From the NCBI GenBank assembly GCA_002291945.1, contig DBAZ01000016.1:1-38469 (forward strand): a DNA stretch of 38,469 nt. Direction: 5' to 3'. This document shows, piece after piece, positions 31,443 through 38,469 of the stretch. The translations under genes were made by a program, and so were the position numbers. How positions within the stretch are numbered: position 1 is the stretch's first letter; every line of letters begins with the position of its first letter. The notes below the pieces were generated by a model. It made no database searches. It was not told the origin of the DNA and was given only the letters and a program-made list of their open reading frames with translations. The stretch comes from Tepidimonas sp. UBA997 (lineage in GTDB: Bacteria > Pseudomonadota > Gammaproteobacteria > Burkholderiales > Burkholderiaceae_C).

Positions 31443-33140
31443 TCACATGCCCGCGTAATTCGGGCCCCCGCCGCCTTCCGGAGTCACCCAGACGATGTTC
31501 TGCGACGGGTCTTTGATGTCACACGTCTTGCAATGCACACAGTTTTGGGCATTGATCACCAGTTGGTCGGCACCATCGTGGTTCACGAATTCATAGACCC
31601 CCGCCGGGCAGTAGCGGCTCTCGGGGCCGGCGAACTGCGCCAGGTTCAGTTGTACCGGTACGCGGGCGTCTTTCAGCGTCAGGTGCGCGGGCTGGTTTTC
31701 TTCGTGGTTGGTGTTGCTGATGAAGACGCTGCTCAGCCGGTCGAAGGTCAGCTTGCCGTCGGGTTTGGGGTAGTCGAACTTCGGCATCTCGGCCGCCGGG
31801 CGCAGGTAGGTGTGATCGGCGGCTGAGCGGTGGAGGGTCCAGGGTGGGCGTTTCAGGCCCAGCTTGGGCAGCAGCCAGTGCTCGACGCCGGTCATCAGCG
31901 CCCCCACCGTATTGCCTTTCTTGAACCAGCTCTTGAAGTTGCGCGAGGCGTCCAGTTCTTCGAACAGCCAGCTCTTGGCAAACGCGGCCGGGTAAGCCGT
32001 GAGTTCGTCGCTGGCACGGCCTGCCTGCACGGCCTCGAAGGCTGCTTCGGCACACAACATGCCGCTCTTGATGGCGGCATGGCTGCCCTTGATGCGTGCG
32101 GCGTTCAGGTAGCCCGCCTCACAGCCCACCAGCGCCCCGCCCGGGAATACCGTTTTGGGCAGGCTCAACAGGCCACCGGCAACGATGGCGCGGGCCCCGT
32201 AACCGATGCGCTTGCCGCCTTCAATGTGCGCCTTGATGCTGGGATGGGTCTTCCAGCGCTGCATTTCTTCAAACGGGCTCAACCACGGGTTCTGGTAGTC
32301 CAGGCCCACCACAAAACCCAAAGTCACCTGGTTGCCTCCCAGGTGGTAGAGGAAGCCGCCGCCGTAGGTGTTGCCGTCCAGCGGCCAGCCGGCAGTGTGA
32401 ACCACGAGGCCCGGCTTGGCCTGCTCGGCAGGAATCTGCCACAGTTCCTTGATGCCGATGCCGTAGGTTTGCGGGTCCTTGCCTTCGTCGAGCTTGAACT
32501 TGGCGATCAGTTCCTTGCCCAAGTGGCCGCGTGCCCCTTCGGCGAACACGGTGTATTTGGCGTGCAATTCCATGCCGATCTGGAACGCGTCGGTGGCCGC
32601 GCCGTCTTTGCCCAGCCCGAGGTGGCCAGTCGCCACGCCCTTGACCGAGCCGCGCGACGGCCCATCCTCGTGGTACAGCACTTCAGCGGCGGTGAAGCCG
32701 GGGAAGATTTCCACGCCCAGCGCTTCGGCCTGCTCAGCCAGCCATTTGCTGACGGCCCCGAGGCTGATCACATAACAGCCGTCGTTATGGAAGTTGTTGG
32801 GCAGCAGCCAGTTGGGGGTGCGCGTCGCGCCGCTGGCCTTGAGGAAGAGCACCTCGTCGCCGCTGACGGCTTGGTTCAGCGGGGCACCGAGTTCCTGCCA
32901 GTTCGGGAACAGTTCGGAGATGGCGCGGGGGTCCATGACGGCACCGGACAAAATGTGCGCACCCGGCTCAGAGCCTTTTTCGAGCACGCAGACGCTGCAT
33001 GTGCTGCCTTGCGCGGCAGCCAGTTGCTTGAGGCGAATGGCGGTGGACAAGCCGGCTGGGCCAGCGCCCACGACGACCACGTCGTATTCCATGGCTTCGC
33101 GTGGGCCGTGTGCTTGGATGAGTGAGGCGGGTGTTTTCAT
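31443..33140 (-). CDS. Electron transfer flavoprotein-ubiquinone oxidoreductase
   Basis: ETF-QO takes electrons from electron transfer flavoprotein (fed by fatty acid and amino acid dehydrogenases) and reduces ubiquinone at the membrane. The 565-residue protein has the FAD dinucleotide motif VVVVGAGPAGLSTAIRLKQ near 20-38 and GAHILSGAVMDP. The C-terminal [4Fe-4S] ferredoxin-like region has cysteines near 511 (YCPAG) and 534-540 (CVHCKTC). The end, VTPEGGGGPNYAGM, is the usual one. The ATG at 33140 starts 17 residues before MEYDVVVVG. It is divergent from the thioesterase gene; no convincing promoter was found in the 150-bp gap. Confidence 0.96.
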   Translation of the reverse strand: MKTPASLIQAHGPREAMEYDVVVVGAGPAGLSTAIRLKQLAAAQGSTCSVCVLEKGSEPGAHILSGAVMDPRAISELFPNWQELGAPLNQAVSGDEVLFLKASGATRTPNWLLPNNFHNDGCYVISLGAVSKWLAEQAEALGVEIFPGFTAAEVLYHEDGPSRGSVKGVATGHLGLGKDGAATDAFQIGMELHAKYTVFAEGARGHLGKELIAKFKLDEGKDPQTYGIGIKELWQIPAEQAKPGLVVHTAGWPLDGNTYGGGFLYHLGGNQVTLGFVVGLDYQNPWLSPFEEMQRWKTHPSIKAHIEGGKRIGYGARAIVAGGLLSLPKTVFPGGALVGCEAGYLNAARIKGSHAAIKSGMLCAEAAFEAVQAGRASDELTAYPAAFAKSWLFEELDASRNFKSWFKKGNTVGALMTGVEHWLLPKLGLKRPPWTLHRSAADHTYLRPAAEMPKFDYPKPDGKLTFDRLSSVFISNTNHEENQPAHLTLKDARVPVQLNLAQFAGPESRYCPAGVYEFVNHDGADQLVINAQNCVHCKTCDIKDPSQNIVWVTPEGGGGPNYAGM

Positions 33141-33290
33141 GGGTGTTTCTTACATAAAGCTGTCATGCACGCGAGGAATTTTAGGGGTTTGTAACGCACA
33201 ATCGGCTGCGCTTGGCCGACAATCCACCCCGATTAGGGTAATTACTGCCAGCCTACCACCACCCAATGCTCAAGCCCAAGAGGAGACCGC

Positions 33291-33710
33291 GTGAAACTTG
33301 AAGTGCCCGCCCAAAAAAAGCGCGTCCATACCATGACCATCCCGATGCGCTGGGGCGACATGGACGCGATGGGCCACGTGAACAACACCCTGTATTTCCG
33401 TTACATGGAAATTGCCCGGGTGCAGTGGATGTTGGAAGCTGGTGTCCCGGTCAACCCCTTGGGGGAAGGGCCGGTGATCGTGAATGCTTTTTGCAACTTC
33501 ATCAAGCAGCTCGAATTCCCCGGCGAGGTGTTGATTCACACCTACACCGGGACGGTCGGGCGCACCTCGTTCGATAGCTACCACGAGATCAGCCTGACTT
33601 GCGACCCAAGCACGGTCTATGCCAACGGCGGGTCCACCGTGGTGTGGGTGGACTTCCCGCAGCAGCAATCCACCCCCATCCCCGACCGGCTGCGTGCCCT
33701 CATCACCTGA
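33291..33710 (+). CDS. Acyl-CoA thioesterase, 4HBT hotdog family
   Basis: This 139-residue protein has a hotdog fold with the 4-hydroxybenzoyl-CoA thioesterase signature RWGDMDAMGHVNNTLYFRYM. Asp25 is in the usual catalytic position. IARVQWML and VVNAFCNFIKQL-like strands follow. It is predicted to hydrolyse acyl-CoA, like YbgC/FadM relatives; chain specificity is unknown. The start is GTG at 33291 with AGGAG 7 nt upstream. It is divergent from ETF-QO, which suggests a shared link to acyl-CoA metabolism (inference). The stop abuts the next gene's stop as TGATCA. Confidence 0.93.
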   Translation: MKLEVPAQKKRVHTMTIPMRWGDMDAMGHVNNTLYFRYMEIARVQWMLEAGVPVNPLGEGPVIVNAFCNFIKQLEFPGEVLIHTYTGTVGRTSFDSYHEISLTCDPSTVYANGGSTVVWVDFPQQQSTPIPDRLRALIT

Positions 33711-34310
33711 TCACGCCACCGGCTTGGTTTTGGGCACCCGACCCATGAGGTAGAACTCGGGGTTGGGTTGCATGCCGCACAACGAGGCGACCCGGTTGCT
33801 CAGACCAAAGAAAGCGGTGATGGCGGCAATGTCCCAGGCGTCCTCGTCGGTGTAGCCGTGGGCGTTCAGTGTGGCAAAGTCGCTGTCATCGATTTCGTGG
33901 GAGCGCTGGCATACCTTCATGGCAAAGTCCAGCATGGCCCGCTGGCGGGGAACAATGTCGGCCTTGCGGTAATTGACCGCCAACTGGTCGGCCAGCAGCG
34001 GCTTTTTTTCGTAAATGCGCAAAATCGCCCCATGCGCCACCACGCAGTACAGGCACTGGTTGGCCGCGCTGGTGGCGGTGACGATCATTTCGCGCTCGCC
34101 CTTGCTGAGGCCGCTTGTGCGTCCCGCGGTTTCTGGCGTCATCAAGGCATCGTGGTAGGCAAAAAAGGCGCGCCATTCTGCTGGACGCCGCGCCAGGCCC
34201 AGAAACACATGGGGTATGAAGCCGACCTTTTCCTGCACCTCGAGTATGCGGGCGCGGATGTCTTCGGGCAGGGTATTCAGGTCGGGGAAGGGGTAACGGG
34301 GCGCGTTCAA
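33711..34310 (-). CDS. Peroxidase-related (AhpD/carboxymuconolactone decarboxylase-like) protein
   Basis: This 199-residue protein has the AhpD-like motif NQCLYCVVAHG. The CxxC pair is Cys86 and Cys89, with His93 four residues on, the set used for thiol-dependent peroxide reduction. The surrounding helices (LSKGEREMIVTATSAAN, DIVPRQRAMLDFAMK) are typical of uncharacterised peroxidase-related enzymes of about 190 residues. The start is TTG at 34310 with GGAGA a few bases upstream. A 10-bp palindrome lies just upstream. It is convergent with the thioesterase gene. Confidence 0.88.
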   Translation of the reverse strand: MNAPRYPFPDLNTLPEDIRARILEVQEKVGFIPHVFLGLARRPAEWRAFFAYHDALMTPETAGRTSGLSKGEREMIVTATSAANQCLYCVVAHGAILRIYEKKPLLADQLAVNYRKADIVPRQRAMLDFAMKVCQRSHEIDDSDFATLNAHGYTDEDAWDIAAITAFFGLSNRVASLCGMQPNPEFYLMGRVPKTKPVA

Positions 34311-34327
34311 GGGGGTCTCCGGTGTGG

Positions 34328-34337
34328 TGTTCGAACA
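34328..34337. promoter_or_regulatory. Palindrome TGTTCGAACA upstream of the AhpD-like gene
   Basis: A perfect 10-bp inverted repeat, TGTTCGAACA, lies 18 bp upstream of the TTG start at 34310 and 12 bp after the hslR stop. Its position fits an operator. No regulator family can be named from this alone. Confidence 0.25.
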
Positions 34338-34348
34338 AACCCTCGGGA

Positions 34349-34798
34349 TTATTCGTCAAAAGCGGCGTTCCAGCGGTCGTTCCAGCGCGGCGCGGTGCGT
34401 GCCGACGCAAACTCCTGCAGTTGGCGCCGGTCGCGTTTGGTCGGGCGGCCTTGGGTGAGTGCATGGGCTGGCTCGGGAGCAAGCCGCCGCGATTCGGCCA
34501 CCTCGGCACGTGCCAGCCGCGAAGCTGGGGTTTCTTCGTAGAGCAACGCGGCTTGCGGGGCTGGGCCCCGCACCGCACTCAGGGCTTTGACCACCACCGT
34601 GCGGGTGCTGTAGCCGACTTTGAGTTCGATCTCGTCGCCCAGCCGGGGTTCGCGGGAGGCTTTAGCCACCTGACCATTGACTTGGACGCGGCCCTTGTCG
34701 ATTTCATCGGCTGCCAGACTGCGGGTTTTGAAGAAGCGGGCCGCCCACAGCCATTTGTCGAGGCGAACTTTGCCTGGAGCCAAGGCGGGTCGGCTCAC
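34349..34798 (-). CDS. hslR: RNA-binding S4 domain protein, Hsp15 type
   Basis: Hsp15 binds stalled 50S subunits carrying peptidyl-tRNA after heat stress. The 149-residue product has the S4 domain near residues 10-70: VRLDKWLWAARFFKTRSLAA, then EIDKGRVQVNGQVAK and RLGDEIELKVG. A basic C-terminal tail follows, with RPTKRDRRQLQEFASA. The start is GTG at 34798, overlapping the hemH TGA (GTGA), so translation is probably coupled. A much longer open frame continuing upstream is antisense-like noise over hemH. Confidence 0.9.
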   Translation of the reverse strand: MSRPALAPGKVRLDKWLWAARFFKTRSLAADEIDKGRVQVNGQVAKASREPRLGDEIELKVGYSTRTVVVKALSAVRGPAPQAALLYEETPASRLARAEVAESRRLAPEPAHALTQGRPTKRDRRQLQEFASARTAPRWNDRWNAAFDE

Positions 34799-35880
34799 AC
34801 TGGGGCACCCAAGGCCAGCGCATGCGCACGCTGCAAACCGTTGCCCACCGGCTGCGCAGTCGTGGGCCAGCCCTGCAAATGGTTTTCGCAAATCGCCGTC
34901 AGGGCGCGCATGCCTTCGGCGCTGTCGTTCAGGCAGGGGATGTAATGAAACGCCTTGCCCCCGGCGGCGATGAAGGCGGCACGAACCTCCTGATCGATTT
35001 CTTCCAGCGTTTCGATGCAGTCGCTGCTGAAGCCGGGGCAGATCACGTCCACCCGGCCCACGCCCTGTTTCGCCAGCGCAATGAGGCTGGGTTCGGTGTA
35101 GGGCTGCAGCCACTTGGCACGCCCAAAGCGCGACTGGAACGTGACCATGTAATCGTCTTTCTGCAAGCCCAGCGCTTCGGCCAGCAGCCGCCCCGTCTTG
35201 TGGCATTCGCAGTGGTACGGGTCGCCCAGGTGCAGGGTGCGCTGCGGCATGCCGTGAAAGCTCATGACCAATTTGTCGGGTTGGCCGTGGGCCGCCCAGT
35301 GCTTTTGCACCGAGGCTTGCAGGGCATCGATGTAGCCGGGGTGGTCGTGGTAATGGTTCACGAACCGGAATTCCGGCAGGGTGCGGGTCTTGCGGCCCCA
35401 CTGGAACACCATGTCGAACACGCTGGCCGTGGTGGCCGCGCAGTACTGGGGGTAAGCCGGGAACACCAGCATGCGGGTGCAGCCATCGGCCTTCATGGCG
35501 TCGAGCTGGCTGGCGACTGACGGCTGGCCATAGCGCATGGCGTAGCGCACATCCACATGGTGGCCGCGTTCGCCCAGGTAGCCGCGCAACAGCTTGGCCT
35601 GCTTGTCGGTCCAGGCTTTCAGGGGTGAGCCTTCGGGCGTCCAGATGCTGGCGTACTTGGCAGCCGACTTGCGCGGGCGCGTGCGCAGAATGATCCCGTG
35701 CAGGATGAACCACCAGATGAACGGCGGGATTTCGACCACCCGCGGGTCGGCCAGAAACTGGCCCAGGTAGCGGCGCAGGGCGGCTGGCGTGGGGGCTTCG
35801 GGGGTGCCGAGATTGCACAGCAAAAGTCCCGTTTTGGCAGGTTGGCCATGGGTGTATGGAGGTTCTTTGGCGAAGGGCAT
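34795..35880 (-). CDS. hemH: Ferrochelatase
   Basis: HemH inserts iron into protoporphyrin IX, the last step of haem synthesis. The 361-residue product has LLLCNLGTPEAPTPAALRRY near 19-38, the metal-binding His209 in VMSFHGMPQRTL, and the late motif CPGFSSDCIETLEEID with the conserved acidic residues. The ATG at 35880 gives the usual N-terminus; GAGGG lies upstream at plausible spacing. A frame to 35982 adds 34 residues without support. hslR follows with a 4-bp overlap. Confidence 0.96.
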   Translation of the reverse strand: MPFAKEPPYTHGQPAKTGLLLCNLGTPEAPTPAALRRYLGQFLADPRVVEIPPFIWWFILHGIILRTRPRKSAAKYASIWTPEGSPLKAWTDKQAKLLRGYLGERGHHVDVRYAMRYGQPSVASQLDAMKADGCTRMLVFPAYPQYCAATTASVFDMVFQWGRKTRTLPEFRFVNHYHDHPGYIDALQASVQKHWAAHGQPDKLVMSFHGMPQRTLHLGDPYHCECHKTGRLLAEALGLQKDDYMVTFQSRFGRAKWLQPYTEPSLIALAKQGVGRVDVICPGFSSDCIETLEEIDQEVRAAFIAAGGKAFHYIPCLNDSAEGMRALTAICENHLQGWPTTAQPVGNGLQRAHALALGAPV

Positions 35881-36003
35881 GATGTATTTTCCCTCACCCA
35901 GGTTGAATCCGTCACCGATACGGGCCATGACCCACAATCTTGTGAACGGTATGCTATTGGCCCCAACATCGGATTGGCTCAAGGCGTTTGGCGATTTTCT
36001 GCC

Positions 36004-37176
36004 CTAGGTGAATTTCTGGGGTTGCCCGATAGACAACAGCGGCACCGTGAGTTCAATGGCTCGGTCCGTCCATTGTCGGCAGAAGGTAGAGTCTTGGCGG
36101 GATCGGTCAAGCGGCCCGTTGCGGCATGCCCACTGGGCGATCGCATGGAGTTGCCAATTAGCTTCCAGAGCCAGCAGACTGAGTTCACGCAAAAGCAACT
36201 CGTCTTCATTGACCTGACCAATCAGGTCGAGCTGGCCCTGGGTGATGCCGGCTTCGGCCAGGTTGCGCTGCAACTGGGCCAGTTGGGCCGACATGCGCTG
36301 GAATGTTTGCGCGCCGTCGGCCCCGAGGCTGGCCTGATCCGGCTGGACATCCATCCAGTCGTCGATATGCCGCGCCATGTTCATCAGCGCATCCACGGGT
36401 CGTTCAATCACGCGTACCTGCGTGGATCGGCTGTCTTGCGCCGGGTTCAGCAAGGCGAGTACACGTTCAATCAGCGAACGATCGTAACGATGGAGGTTCA
36501 TGCGAAGCAGAACGCCCAGGCGCAATTCGCCACTGTCCGGACGCTTGCCCATGAAGGCCGTGATCACTTCCGTGATGGCCAGGTGTTTACCCATGGGGCT
36601 GATGGCATGGCCCGTCAATTGCCTAGGGTAGCCGCTGCCATCCATGGCTTCATGATGCTCCCATATGGCGGTCAGCGTATTGTTGTCGTAGCAGTGATGC
36701 CGCTCAAGCAACGCCTGGGTGAGCTGGGCATGACGGTACAACTGTTGGCGCAGCGGTTCATCCAGCGCAACGGTGGGGTCCATCAGGCGTGCGTCCAGAT
36801 GCAGCATGGCGATGTCATGCAGCAGGCCAGCCGCTGCTGCTTGACCGATGTCGTACTTCAGGCTGAGGCGATCGCAACTCAGTGCCACCATCACCCAGGT
36901 GGCTGCGAGCATATGCTGGAAAAAGCCAGGGTATCGGGCCTGAGCAACAGTCACATGACCCGCAATCGGTGCAGGCAGTGGGAGCGATTCCATGGCATCC
37001 AGCAAATACCGCCGTGTGGCCGCGTCCGGTACCATGCGAACATAGAGTGGATCTTCATCGATGACCTTCTCCACGGCGTCTCGTATGTTTCTGGGTGTCA
37101 GCGGCGTCAGGGTGTTGGAGGCTGGCATGAGCGAAGAAGGTGTGACAGTCGAAGAGGATGACTTTTTTGGAATCAT
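36004..37176 (-). CDS. HD-GYP domain protein, probable cyclic-di-GMP phosphodiesterase (non-canonical)
   Basis: This protein (390 residues from ATG 37176) carries an HD-GYP domain from about 80 to 300. The HD pair is in GLLHDIAMLHLD (about 120-121), and the second cluster is EHHEAMDGSGYPRQLTG (HHE about 174-176, GYP 182-184). The next metal-ligand position, usually Asp in a VADVYDAL-like strand, is Glu in HLAITEVITAF (Glu203). The C-terminal part is helical without a known domain. There is no REC domain. The ATG at 37128 is an alternative; neither has a clear Shine-Dalgarno. It is divergent from a diguanylate cyclase gene 48 bp away. Confidence 0.85.
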   Translation of the reverse strand: MIPKKSSSSTVTPSSLMPASNTLTPLTPRNIRDAVEKVIDEDPLYVRMVPDAATRRYLLDAMESLPLPAPIAGHVTVAQARYPGFFQHMLAATWVMVALSCDRLSLKYDIGQAAAAGLLHDIAMLHLDARLMDPTVALDEPLRQQLYRHAQLTQALLERHHCYDNNTLTAIWEHHEAMDGSGYPRQLTGHAISPMGKHLAITEVITAFMGKRPDSGELRLGVLLRMNLHRYDRSLIERVLALLNPAQDSRSTQVRVIERPVDALMNMARHIDDWMDVQPDQASLGADGAQTFQRMSAQLAQLQRNLAEAGITQGQLDLIGQVNEDELLLRELSLLALEANWQLHAIAQWACRNGPLDRSRQDSTFCRQWTDRAIELTVPLLSIGQPQKFT

Positions 37177-37224
37177 TTTTGCACAATCTGAGGCTTGGCA
37201 GTAACGGCTTGACCCCAAAACATC

Positions 37225-38184
37225 ATGAATAGGATCGACTCCCCTCATTCAGCGGCACTCCTGGGTGAAGCGTTCGAGCAGCGCGTCAAGTTGCTGCTGG
37301 TCGACGATCAACCCGTCAACATCCAGGCGCTGTATCAGGTGTTCGCGTCAGACCACCAGGTGCTCGCCGCCACGGATGGTCACAAAGCCCTCGACATCGC
37401 GCACAAGCAACAACCGGACCTGGTGTTGCTGGATGTGGTCATGCCCGGCATGGACGGTTTCGAGGTCTGCCGACGACTCAAGCTCGACCCCAGCACCAGC
37501 GACATTCCAGTGATCTTCCTGACTGCCAGCTCCGATACCGAATCCGAAGAGCAGGGGCTGGACGCTGGGGCGGTGGATTTCATCGCCAAACCATTCAATC
37601 CGAAAATCGTCAGAGCGCGGGTCAAAACCCATGTGACGCTCAAGCGGCAGAGTGATCTGCTGCGACAGTGGGTTTTTCTGGATGGGTTGACCGGGATCGC
37701 GAACCGTCGATTGTTCGATGAGCGACTGGCCGTCGAATGGGGGCGTTCGCGGCGGCTGGGTACTGCACTTTCCACATTGCTGATTGATGTGGATCATTTC
37801 AAGCGCTTCAATGACGCCATGGGTCATCAGCAGGGGGATGCCTGTCTGCGACTCGTTGCACGCGCCCTGGACGCCGGTGTGAGCCGCCCCACCGATCTGG
37901 TGGCGCGATACGGTGGCGAGGAGTTTGTCTGCCTCCTGTCCGATACCGATGAAGCCGGGGCGGCGCACCTGGCCGAAACCCTCAGGCAGCGAGTGCATGA
38001 CGACGTCCAGCCTCAGACCCTGGTGGCCGGATGGCCTCAGGTCACGGTCAGCGTCGGTGTGGGTTGCATCCGGCCTGAAGCGATGCAGCAATCGGCCGAC
38101 CTGATTCGTCAGGCCGATCACAACCTCTACCGGGCGAAGCAGGCCGGCCGTAACCAGGTGATGTACGGCCCCTTGCCGACCTGA
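37225..38184 (+). CDS. Response regulator with REC and GGDEF domains (diguanylate cyclase)
   Basis: This 319-residue protein joins a receiver domain (about 20-140) and a GGDEF domain (about 150-315). REC shows the acidic pair Asp27/Asp28, the phospho-acceptor Asp70 in LVLLDVVMPGMDGF and Lys122 in IAKPFNP. The active-site loop is GGEEF at 230-234, so cyclase activity is expected. RPTD at 221-224 is a proper inhibitory I-site five residues upstream. Asp153 starts the DGLTGIANRR motif. The layout is that of PleD/WspR-like single-REC cyclases. It is convergent with the next gene (5 bp) and divergent from the HD-GYP gene. Confidence 0.95.
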   Translation: MNRIDSPHSAALLGEAFEQRVKLLLVDDQPVNIQALYQVFASDHQVLAATDGHKALDIAHKQQPDLVLLDVVMPGMDGFEVCRRLKLDPSTSDIPVIFLTASSDTESEEQGLDAGAVDFIAKPFNPKIVRARVKTHVTLKRQSDLLRQWVFLDGLTGIANRRLFDERLAVEWGRSRRLGTALSTLLIDVDHFKRFNDAMGHQQGDACLRLVARALDAGVSRPTDLVARYGGEEFVCLLSDTDEAGAAHLAETLRQRVHDDVQPQTLVAGWPQVTVSVGVGCIRPEAMQQSADLIRQADHNLYRAKQAGRNQVMYGPLPT

Positions 38185-38189
38185 GCCTG

Positions 38190-38469
38190 TTACTGGCGAT
38201 GGGCAAGACCGAGACGCTGGATGAGTTGACGGTCGCGCTCAAAAGTCGCCATCGCCCAGGCGCGATAGTCGTTGCTGGTGCGGTACCAGATGTCTTGGTT
38301 GAGCTGGCGAAGAACCTCCAGATGACGGGGGTCATCCATGGCTTTTTTGATGGCGTCGTGCAAGACCTGCACCACGGCCGGATCCATGCCGCGCGGGCCG
38401 ACCAGCCCATAAGGAGACTGAGACACCACGGCGAATCCGAGATCTTTGGCCGTGGTGCAGGTCTTGCAC
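38190..38469 (-). CDS. Bug/TctC-type solute-binding protein (partial, C-terminal end)
   Basis: Only the last 92 residues lie in the window. They include AKDLGFAVVSQSPYGLVGPR, then GMDPAVVQVLHDAIKKAMDD and NQDIWYRTSNDYRAWA, the typical C-terminal lobe of tripartite tricarboxylate transporter receptors (Bug family), abundant in Burkholderiales. Such proteins are periplasmic and bind small organic acids. The ligand cannot be named. The N-terminus and signal peptide are beyond the window edge. Confidence 0.85.
   Translation of the reverse strand, partial: CKTCTTAKDLGFAVVSQSPYGLVGPRGMDPAVVQVLHDAIKKAMDDPRHLEVLRQLNQDIWYRTSNDYRAWAMATFERDRQLIQRLGLAHRQ

Noticed and set aside
30972..31826. 284-codon plus-strand frame across the gcvT leader and the end of ETF-QO
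   Set aside because: It crosses the riboswitch and reads antisense to two real genes; no domain.
33141..33290. TAAAAT (33183-33178) as the ETF-QO promoter
   Set aside because: There is no matching -35 at 16-18 bp; too weak to list as a feature.
34349..35818. 489-codon frame joining hslR with an upstream extension
   Set aside because: The first part is out-of-frame hemH DNA; the real S4-domain protein starts at GTG 34798.

Overview
The window is a GC-rich stretch of a bacterial chromosome carrying almost only core genes. It most resembles a betaproteobacterium of the order Burkholderiales, probably near the Comamonadaceae. That placement is inferred from the gene families: a Bug-type solute-binding protein, a fused circularly permuted ATP-grasp/alpha-E protein, gcvTHP under a tandem glycine riboswitch, and the general look of the ParE, ParC, PepN and Ppc proteins. 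No search was run. There is no integrase, transposase, phage module or CRISPR array.

Layout. 1-2617 (minus): a gene run of MFS transporter, 43-residue membrane peptide, methyltransferase and dapA; dapA is cut by the window edge. 2618-2817: divergent intergenic region with a compound hexanucleotide repeat. 2818-8761: parE and parC, separated by a minus-strand trio (DUF2784, Pmp3/YqaE-type and VOC proteins) and by a frameshifted Fic/Doc remnant whose stop codon overlaps the parC start. 8762-9514: a short-repeat patch and a Uma2-type nuclease gene. 9594-13560 (minus): an ATP-grasp/alpha-E, transglutaminase and RidA operon. 13586-13661: tRNA-Thr(CGU). 13756-18632 (minus): fbp, pepN and prfB, the last with its programmed +1 frameshift intact. 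18687-25562 (minus): an alpha/beta hydrolase, a small outer-membrane barrel protein, a GST, ppc, tal and aroE. 25680-26528 (plus): a LigB/YgiD-type dioxygenase. 26521-31035 (minus): gcvT, gcvH and gcvP, preceded by a tandem glycine riboswitch and an intrinsic terminator. 31443-33140 (minus): ETF-ubiquinone oxidoreductase. 33291-35880: a thioesterase, an AhpD-like protein, hslR and hemH. 36004-38184: a divergent HD-GYP and REC-GGDEF pair. 38190-38469: the C-terminus of a Bug-type protein.

How the genes fit together. ParE and ParC form topoisomerase IV. GcvT, GcvH and GcvP form the glycine cleavage system under glycine-sensing control. Fbp, Tal, Ppc and AroE belong to central carbon and aromatic metabolism. 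The HD-GYP and GGDEF genes probably oppose each other in cyclic-di-GMP turnover. The ATP-grasp/alpha-E/transglutaminase operon is a recognised but functionally unsettled set, predicted to make or modify peptides. I do not see a clearly new defence or mobile system. The best leads are that operon, the Fic remnant joined to parC, the coupled 43-residue peptide and the repeat-bearing promoters.
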